A stretch of 64,000 nt of DNA, taken from contig NC_079895.1 of assembly GCF_024868665.1 (NCBI RefSeq), positions 26,017,362 through 26,081,361 on the forward strand, given 5' to 3'. The position numbers and the translations under genes were made by a program. Position 1 is the stretch's first letter, and each line of letters starts with the position of its first letter. This stretch comes from Triplophysa rosa. Its lineage: Eukaryota; Chordata; Actinopteri; Cypriniformes; Nemacheilidae. Shown here piece by piece: positions 55,953 through 64,000 of the stretch. The notes below the pieces were generated by a model, which did no database searches, was not told the origin of the DNA, and was given only the letters and a program-made list of their open reading frames with translations.

Positions 55953-58900
55953 CTAGACAGATGATGAAAGCAGATAAGGTCTCCGGTATTTGCTCTGCAT
56001 CCACACTCTGTGCATTACCACCTTCTTTCCTCTGTTTACCTGCAGTCTTCTGTCTTCTAAATTCTGAAGCTCTTCCAAACCAGCATTAGAGAACAAATGA
56101 TGAACCTCATCTGTCAAACAAAACAGAGCTTTATGGACAGTGCTTAACAACCAACATGCAATAGGAATACAAGAAACACATGCTAAAACATTTCTACCTT
56201 TTGTGAAGAAATACACACAGGTTCCATCCTGACGTGTATAGAAATTGTCAGACAAACACTGACCTACAGAAAGGAGGCATTCATGTTTATACAAGCATTA
56301 AAAACAACCATCAAGTTGAATTAGATTACACTGGTACTGTAAGCCCTCCATATTAACACCAAACATTGGGTCGAAAAACAGGGACAATGACATTTTTTAT
56401 GAACCAGTTAAGACAAAATCACCTTTTTTAAATCTTAGTTGTGACAGATCATATCTGCCATAGTCTCTGAACAACACGATTCCCCCCTGCTTCAAGCATC
56501 CAGCCAAATTATTCACCACACCTTGAGCTCTGAAAAAGGAAACCAGAGTTAAGCTTTTAAAGCGGGTGCATCTTATTAAAGGGATAGTTCACCCAAAAAT
56601 GAAAATTCTGTCATTTACCCACCCTCTGGTCATTTCAAACCTGTCTTTCTTCCGCAGAACACAAAACAAGATATTTTGAAGAATGTTGTTAACTGGCCCC
56701 CAGGTCCAGTGCTGTTCGGTTACCAACTTTCTTTAAAATATCTTCTTTTGTGAAGAAAGCAAGTCATAAAGGTTTGAAATGACAAGAGGGTGATTAAATG
56801 ATGACAGAATTTTCATTTTTGGGTGAACTATCACTAAGTATAATTGTCATTTACTATTCAAAAGCATTAACAAGTGGTTTTGTAATAAGTCTTTTCTGTA
56901 AAACGTGCTTTGCAACAATGCAAAATTGTAAAAACAACAAATAGTAAAAACTCAATCAAATCCTTTGAAAACATTCCTTTAATTTCTAACAGTACGGACA
57001 CAGGTAGCAACACTTTTCACATCTGCCATAGAGAGACAATATAGTTACAAAGAGCAGACAGACTAAAATTCCAGCTCAATGGAATTATGTCTGCACTTAA
57101 TTCCCTTGGAGGAAAATATGCAAACTGACAATGTCAAACACTTGGTTAACTTTCCATGGCACCTTTCAAAGAGCTGGCTTAGGGTTCTTGGCCCAGTGTT
57201 TATATTTAAAGAGATCGCCAACTTGCAAAACTACAATTCATGTTTATGACGTTTGTTTGCAGTTAAATGTGTGCGAAGTAAGAAGAGATGTCCATCATGT
57301 TTGAATTAAATACAAATCCTTTACCTTTAGTTGATTTGTTGAATCAAAATGAACCCCACAATAAAGAAACACAAACACAGTAATAATATTCTAAAGCTTT
57401 TTTTTCATTTTTCTATTAAAAAAAGGCAATATCATGTTATCTAAAGTGAGAAATGAATGACACTATGTGATGTATTCCTGCCTGGCTAAAGAATACCACA
57501 GTAAGATAAATGTGAAACGGTTGCTATAACAAAGGCACTAACAGTAGTAGTGATGGACAGTGTGAACAGTTGTGTGGGTTCTGTATTAGGTGCATGCTGG
57601 GAGAGTGCTGTATGCTATTGCGTAATTTAATAAATAAGTGTGTGTGACTGTAACATACCGTGCTGGGTGGATGGCAGAGAGCACAAAGACGACCAAAATA
57701 ATGTCCAGACTTCCAGGAGGGAAGGGAAACGGGGATGTTGTGTCACAAATGTCCCGCACAAACGTGTGACACACTGCAGGGTCATAGTCTGGGTGCTCCT
57801 ATAAGGAAAAAAACACGCCATTGTTATCACACCTTGAATAAATAGTTCACCCATTCTTATATTTGCACTGTATCTGTGATGATGTAAAACTGAATTATTT
57901 GAATAAGGTATTTTATAACAATTTTGAGCTACAATAGAGAGGAAGGTTTTTCACGAATACTGGGGCAGTACAGTGTATGCCTTGGTGGAAAAAAATTGTG
58001 GACATTGTATCATGATATTACAATTGCGTTTTTTTATTTATTTCACTTTTATTTATGTTTAAAGATGTTTACATTTTGCTTGATGATTATTGAAATACAA
58101 TTTACATTTCATATACTATGAATTAAAATGAATTTAAGCTTTGTTTTTTATCTTTTCATCTCCTTTATTTTTGCTAAACCTAAAAGATAAATAGTTTGAT
58201 ATGTAATATAGTTTATATAATATAATTTTGAAATCAAGGGAGCTTTTTGCTGTTGGTTTATCAGTATGCGTTCTAAGACAAGCCCATTTATTCTGACTTT
58301 ATTTCTTTCAGAAAATGTAACAAACTGGAATACCAAATTGTATCAAGTATAAACAGAATCAGACGCTTTTAATCAATTTTAAAGAACATGATGGTGGCGA
58401 AATTACTTTTGTATGGATAGCTGTCGGCATGCAGTGAATGTCACTTCCCGCTTCATCATCATGCAGCTACTGGCATAAGAAGAAGGTCTCTGCATACCAA
58501 AAAGCATCAAGCACCACGAGACTGATCCACCCCCCACACGACTAATCAGCTGCCATTAAAACGGATCCTCATCTTCATACATTCCCAAAGCTTTCACTAA
58601 TGTCTGTGACGCGTGTCAGCGTGTGAGCTCTGTTGGTGACAGTATAATTATTCATTTAGAACGTGTGACAGTGATTTACCTGGACAAGCTGAATAGCTCG
58701 AGATGAAAAGTCACAACAGTACAGAAATGCCTTACTGCCCCTACAGATTGACAACAAAGCTGAGTGAACACAAAAGTGAAAACTTTGAAAGCATCTTCTT
58801 TAGCATTTTTATTTGAAGTCTACTAACAAGAAAACTAAAGCTACGCTCTTGAATTAAAAAAAAACATTCTTCCGTAAAAATAAATTCTCAACAAAAAAAA

Positions 58901-59984
58901 ATGTACCTGATGGTGTTGATGATGGGATAAACACTGTTACCTGCACCACACCCTACCTGCACAAAACACAATGCCTATCAACCTGAGTCTTTTCACTGCA
59001 CAACAAGGAAAATATTACATTTGTGTAACTAATGATCATATTTGTGGCAATAAAGAAATGGCATATAGGTTACAGCACCTCTAGTATTCTTAAGTCAGCA
59101 TGCTGTCCAGGGAATGAGGCACAGACTGGAGGACTGGAACAGCAGTCCTGACTTTTCTCTGAGCTACAAATGCCTCCGACGTCTGGAGGAAGTAACTCTG
59201 GGAATTCTGTGAAGAGCCAGCTCCGGTTTCGGAAGAACTTGCCGTGATGCATCTCATAAAATCTGTCCCAGTATTTATTCGCATCTCTGTCATATTTGGC
59301 TGATGGGACAAACCAAAAGTGAGTAGAAAAAAAGGATTATGAGTGACATGCTTCAACGTATTTGACTTACATCCTACATTTGTGTTGGGGTTTTGAATAC
59401 ATACTTTGCTCCTCTACGGGGATCTTATGTTTAGAGTTTTCCTCTGCCTTCTGCTGGGCTATCTCTCTCTCCTCCTCAGTCCACTGCACGTGATCCCTGA
59501 AGCACAACGGAAGAACAAGCATTCATTTCCATTTATTTTATTGTAGATATTGTCTAAGTGAACAATAAATGCCGTTTATAGTCAACAAATTGGATGATAC
59601 ACAAACATAATCTATACTATAGATGTCTATAAACTTTTCCCTATGGCACACTGCAGTCCTCTGCTGTCACTTTCTTTCTTGTCAACTTCTCACATTAACC
59701 AAAAACGTTCTGCAGTTGCATTAATACCACGGTACAATTGGTATGATTACCTAGCATGTACCCATGATATTAACAACCAAGGTAGAACAATTGTATTTTT
59801 TGGTACTCTTGGTAAATGGCATGTGTCAATGATAACCATGTATGTACCACATGTTATGCTGAAAGACGTCATCAGGGTTAGTGAGGATCCTTCCACCTAA
59901 GGGGGCCGGTGGTCTTCCTCCACTGTAAAGCCTGGAGGGAATGCATCTCACCGCACGCACAGTCAGCTTCAAGACCGTTCTCAT
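55953..59984 (-). CDS. mettl8: METTL8, mitochondrial tRNA 3-methylcytidine methyltransferase, complete
   Basis: SAM-dependent enzyme of the METTL2/6/8 group; in mammals it makes m3C32 in mitochondrial tRNA-Thr and tRNA-Ser(UCN). Coding exons in transcript order: 59848-59984, 59405-59496, 59079-59299, 58907-58956, 58680-58740, 57659-57798, 56423-56529, 56198-56263, 55953-56110. The sum is 1032 nt, 343 residues; human is about 400, and the missing part lies in the linker before the methyltransferase core. All introns are GT-AG with continuous phase. The N-terminus is basic with no acidic residue before about position 37, as expected for a mitochondrial presequence, and leads into [16 protein letters not shown] as in human. 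SAM motif I is [11 protein letters not shown] (148-158); downstream come [24 protein letters not shown] and the C-terminal MHRVW. METTL2 and METTL6 are excluded by the N-terminus and neighbours. Confidence 0.94.
56580..56835. mobile_element. AGTTCACCCAAAA foldback MITE (mettl8 intron)
   Basis: Starts after TTAA (56576-56579) with AGGGATAGTTCACCCAAAAA and ends GGGTGAACTATCACT. The right TTAA is mutated. 256 bp hairpin element. Confidence 0.8.
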
Positions 59985-60059
59985 CTCTCCACATTCAACG
60001 TAACTGGCAGTATGAGAGAAATAAAACCAATAAAGCCACCTTTAAACCGTGATGTAAAG

Positions 60060-60120
60060 TTAAAAAACTACATATCCCAGCATGCAACTGCTGCGGCAGC
60101 GGCCGTTGACCCGGAAGCTT
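60060..60120 (-). promoter_or_regulatory. mettl8: mettl8 promoter with ZNF143-type and ETS-type motifs
   Basis: ACTACATATCCCAGCATGC at 60067-60085 is an almost perfect long-form ZNF143 (SBS) site. CCCGGAAG at 60110-60117 is an ETS site, and GCGGAAGT occurs at 60226-60233. They lie 80-250 bp upstream of the mettl8 ATG in a GC-richer patch with no TATA box, typical of a housekeeping promoter. An alternative upstream exon ending at a donor near 60530 (minus strand) cannot be excluded. Confidence 0.55.
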
Positions 60121-60614
60121 ATGTAAACACAGGTGGAAAATGTGCGCTGACTTGCAAACAAAACAACTACAAAAGCAGGCAGAATTTTTTGTGTGAATTT
60201 AACACAATCTAGCCACAGACGGGGTTGCGGAAGTAGCTGACATCATTATTTATACAAACTTTGGAAAAGAGCAGTTAGCATTGTAGCAAAACTGCACGCT
60301 AAACTGTACATTATGCTATGTTTATACATACAGTAACGTTAGGCAGCTTGCATATGCAACAATGTGTGCAAAATTTGATTATTTATGAGTACTTAATTCA
60401 CAAGAGGCGAATATTCTGCATTATACTAGTTAACGGTCACCGGTTGTGTTGAGTTAGTTGGATAAGATATTTCACAACATTACAGTCGCTGCAAAGTCTG
60501 TATTTAAGAGAGGAAAGATTTAGTTTTACCCGCATCCGATCAGATGATTTTTTTGAAGATAATTCCGCTCAGGTTTATGGTAGTTAGTGTAATTTAGATG
60601 TTGTATCTTCCTCC

Positions 60615-63600
60615 ATGTGGGCGCTCCCGGCTCGACGCGCGCAGCGCCACCACGCGGGCATCCGCACCAGTAAGAACAGCTGCAATCTCCTGTACTCAAG
60701 ATCAAATGGCACCTCTTCCAATGACATTGGCAAATTACTTGGGTCAAATCTCAAGATACTTAGAAATATTATGCTTCAGGTTGGTATTAAACTGTGTTTA
60801 ATGCAATTTACAGTTGATTTGTTAATGTTGTCGATGTTAATTCATACAAATGTTACATTATAGGATGACACAGAATTTATAAAGGTTTGGAGCAAGACCT
60901 CCAAGTCCCTCGTTTTTTATGAAAGTGGATGGATATACTTTGACAATTACAGGTGTTGTTACAGCAGGTACAGTTCACCACCTGATCTCTTATTCTGATT
61001 GGTCACTTTCTTAACCAACAACTTACAACAGAGCACTTTTTCATGTTAAAATGCTACAACTTGTTTACAGTCATTGTTTGCATTTTTTCCTACGAATCCC
61101 AGCCTTTTGCCTCAGCCAGAACTTCTGTATAGGCTCCCCAAAACAGAAAAGATTGAAGATGCATTGTTGTGCCAGTGTCCTCTGGTGAGTCTGTTACTTT
61201 CCTTGTAATATAAATCTGAACATGATATTCGACTACATATTGGGATAGTTCAAATGAGGCACATATTACACCTAGGTGTGATAATACAGACTTTTTTGAA
61301 TGTACAATAATAGCAGACACACAAACAGTTCACACACCTTAATTGAGAAATATCTGCAATGGTGACTTTTTATTTTTGCAGGACACTGTTTTGCCAAAAG
61401 CATCAGACCAGAAGCCATTTCTTTTGGCTCTAACAAAAGACTGGTTATATCGGCTCTCAGCAGAAACGGGGAAAACCCTAGAGCACGTCTACCTCTCCTC
61501 TCATTTGAAATTCAGGTGATTTAATAGAGCTAGGTATATCACATCCAATTACAATCCCACAGACAATGATTTGTTTCTAGTTATTATCACTACATGTACA
61601 TCTGTACAATGTAAGCTATATTAACAGGTATTCCGTATATTTACCTGCTTTCTATCATTTCTTTCCTTCTGTCTATACTGTTTTTTATTCTCTAGTATAA
61701 AATGTATTTTCTGTAAGCTTACTATTGATAAATTGTGAAAAGCACTATGTGAACACCAAACATTTTAATTTAGGGTATACAATAAAGTGCTGCTGTAGAT
61801 GTTCAAGCTGAATATGATGAAAGTTTCTCTAATCGCAACAGAGAAATATGAAGGGACATTTCTTATTAAGAAACATTCTGTAAAGGGCTGTTCACATTAT
61901 AACGATAACTATAAAAAATAACCTTTTAAAAATCGTTCTTAATTCAGGATACTATTGGAATAGCTGGGTTCACACCATAACTGTAACGATAAAGATACAG
62001 AGAACGATAACGTTGGTATCACATTCAGAACGATTTTAATCCAGCCGATGAATGATAAAACATACTGTCAGACAGTTTCTGGCGGATAACGTTTGACTAT
62101 TGGTGATTGCAATTCGGGTTTTATGTCTGAATTAAAGGCTGTACTGGTGGGAAAGCGGTGTGTTTACCGCAGGATATTATATATGTAACGCTTCTGAGTC
62201 AGCAAGCTGGCAAAATATGTGCTTTACGTCCCGGACACGAGCGCACCTTCAGCCTTCAGAGAGAGCATCCCGCCTTTGCTGTCATATTTTGGAGAAAAGA
62301 GGTTTGGGAATGAAAACGAAAGCATCAGCAGCAGGTCATCTACATTCATTTTAGTGACTGGGAACAAAAAATAAACATAACGTTATTATTATCGTCCGCT
62401 GGTGTGGACGCAAATATAGTTATAGTTACAGTTATTGTTATAGTTAGTTATCGTTATAATGTGAACGTCCCTTAATGCTGCTCTCTGTGAAAAAGTGTCT
62501 TTTGATTGTTTTAATTTTAGTTGTCTCTTGACAGATCTTTGGGTTGGGACTCCTGCCAGGAGACTTTCTATGTCAAATCCACTCAAAACAAACAGACAGT
62601 TCTGGAACGACAGGTCAGGCATTTATGACGGCTCATCTCTGCGCATTATGTTTTATTCCATGTAACTCACACTCGGTCTTTTCTCTTTTGCGTAGGCATG
62701 TGTTGATAATGACATCCTCATGCGCCTAGCCATATTTCAAGTCTTTCCTCTGGATTTTGTGGGAATGTTGGAGATTAGTAAAAAAGTAATATGTGCATTA
62801 ACACTTCAAATAGACAGCTTTGCATTCTTTTCAAATAAAATGAATGAATAAAAAGGGATGTGTTATGTGTAGATCTTTGGGAAAACAGCTGTGGATGTCC
62901 TGCTGTCACAGGGAGTGTTGGCTATATCACACAGCTCCAAACACGTCAAGCTTTACAGTTTCGAGTACATTCTTGAGAAGGTAAATGCGTCGAATCGAGT
63001 ATTTTTTTGTAAGACTGACTTTAACACTGTTTGTGCGGAGACAATGTCAAATCATTATTTCACATGTGATGTTCTGTTGTCTGTTTAGTTTAGAGTTGAG
63101 AAACTGTCGCTGGGACAGCAGTGTGACATAAACGGCGTGAAAGGGATCGTGGGAGAAGCTCCCTTTGGCATTCCAGTCAACATTCACATTCATGGCAAGT
63201 ATGATATACTGCTGTTGTTCAATACTGTTATATTATACTAAAAACAATTACAAAAACACGTTTATATGACACATCTACAGGTATATGACGTCTGCCAAAC
63301 AGTTTGTAGATACTGCATATTGTAATGTTCATTTAATGTGCTTCTCTACAGAATGTCCTCCTGTTTTGTTTGAGATGTCATACTTGGAGAGCGGGGTTCA
63401 GATTGGAGGTCATCCCTGGCACTACATCTACACCCCTAACCATAAGAGACACACAGGAACCCATCATATCTGCTCTATCACAGATGGAACGCTGGTGATT
63501 ACTCTCTTTAGATACAAATTCATAAATATAGATTTGTAAATATATAGTAGTTTGACTCCTCAAAGGCAGTGACAGACCTAACATTTCAGCACAGGATCAT

Positions 63601-64000
63601 TGTCATTTAAAAAAAAATCATGGGTATAGTGGTGTTACCTAATGGCTGGAATACACTACAAGACTTAAAATCTGAACAGATTTTTTTTTAAACTAGACGT
63701 CATACACTTGCAGACGTTTTGAAAGTTTCAGATAGAAACACACTAACTGATCAAATCTGCAGACGGGCACAGACTTTCTGCAACAAATCCAGACTGAAAA
63801 GTCTTGTAGTGTATTTTAGCCTTAACTCGTTTACTTTTGTGTAATTGCTAATGGCCTAACGTCCATATTTGAACCCTGTGATTTGGGAAAACTTAAAAAA
63901 TACTCTTTGTACCTGAAAAGAAAGTACTTTTCCAACGTTCTTAGTTTAATCCAGTGATGTCATCTGTACACCAGGCAAAAAACGGTGTCCAAGAGATGAG
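60615..64000 (+). CDS. dcaf17: DCAF17, DDB1-CUL4 associated factor 17, 3' part beyond window
   Basis: Substrate-receptor subunit of the CUL4-DDB1 ubiquitin ligase, nucleolar in mammals; the human gene is mutated in Woodhouse-Sakati syndrome. Exons: 60615-60779, 60864-60967, 61103-61184, 61382-61515, 62535-62613, 62696-62785, 62873-62980, 63089-63194, 63352-63494, 63975-64000 (cut). Phases join throughout, about 345 residues. Landmarks shared with human: IYFDNYRCC, EKIEDALL, KFRSLGWDS, QVFPLDFVGMLEI, VKLYSFE, VGEAPFGIP, QIGGHPWHYI, and AKNGVQEM at the right edge. Exon 1 is divergent (Arg/His-rich start), so the ATG at 60615 is the best but not the only choice. Intron 63195-63351 starts GC, not GT. 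Head to head with mettl8. Confidence 0.93.
61880..62476. mobile_element. Foldback element in dcaf17 intron (GGGCTGTTCACATTATAACG type)
   Basis: The left end AAGGGCTGTTCACATTATAA and the right end TTATAATGTGAACGTCCCTT are inverted repeats, followed inward by CGATAACTATA/ TATAGTTAGTTATCG. About 597 bp in the intron before exon 62535-62613. No coding capacity. Confidence 0.75.
63641..63824. mobile_element. Short palindromic MITE in dcaf17 intron
   Basis: GGCTGGAATACACTACAAGA on the left mirrors TCTTGTAGTGTATTTTAGCC on the right, with inner CAGATTTT and CTGCAGACGGG blocks. About 184 bp. Confidence 0.7.

Noticed and set aside
60530..60640. Extra 5' untranslated exon of mettl8 on the minus strand
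   Set aside because: A donor-like GGGTAAAA exists, but the ZNF143/ETS cluster close to the mettl8 ATG explains the promoter more simply; left as an alternative.

Overview
This is nuclear DNA of a ray-finned fish, very probably a cyprinid. Genes are split into many short exons with GT-AG introns. The introns are full of short DNA transposons, among them the TTAA-flanked foldback family with arms of the type AGTTCACCCAAAAATGAAAA, which is very common in zebrafish, carp and relatives. No prokaryotic, organellar or viral gene is visible.

Layout. 1-2994: upstream intergenic DNA. About 2995-18838, + strand: gad1 (glutamate decarboxylase 67), complete, 16 coding exons, 591 residues. 18839-23224: intergenic. 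54702 down to about 23225, - strand: tlk1 (tousled-like kinase 1), complete, 22 coding exons, 766 residues. 59984 down to 55953, - strand: mettl8 (mitochondrial tRNA m3C methyltransferase), 9 coding exons, 343 residues. 60615 to the right edge, + strand: dcaf17 (CUL4-DDB1 substrate receptor), 10 exons visible, cut by the window end. gad1 and tlk1 converge tail to tail, tlk1 and mettl8 run in tandem, and mettl8 and dcaf17 are head to head over about 630 bp. The order GAD1-TLK1-METTL8-DCAF17 is that of human 2q31, but GORASP2, which lies between GAD1 and TLK1 in human, is not recognisable here. I cannot tell from this window which teleost gad1/tlk1 duplicate this is.

The exon models were read by hand from splice sites, phase continuity and resemblance to the known vertebrate proteins. 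In all four genes every junction keeps frame. The genes share no pathway: GABA synthesis, chromatin-assembly kinase, mitochondrial tRNA modification and ubiquitin-ligase adaptor are neighbours by conserved synteny.

The unusual part is the 15.3-kb first intron of tlk1 (39233-54566) and its surroundings. It is a stack of nested hAT-type elements, several with perfect 8-bp target-site duplications that can be read directly, so insertion order can be reconstructed. Other points: a 39-nt in-frame cassette exon and a tandem acceptor in tlk1, a GC-AG intron in dcaf17, a gad1 splice acceptor whose pyrimidine tract is replaced by a repeat-derived GT tract, and glycine substitutions in two PLP-site motifs of gad1. 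I found no sign of an undescribed gene system; the novelty is in transposon architecture and splicing detail.
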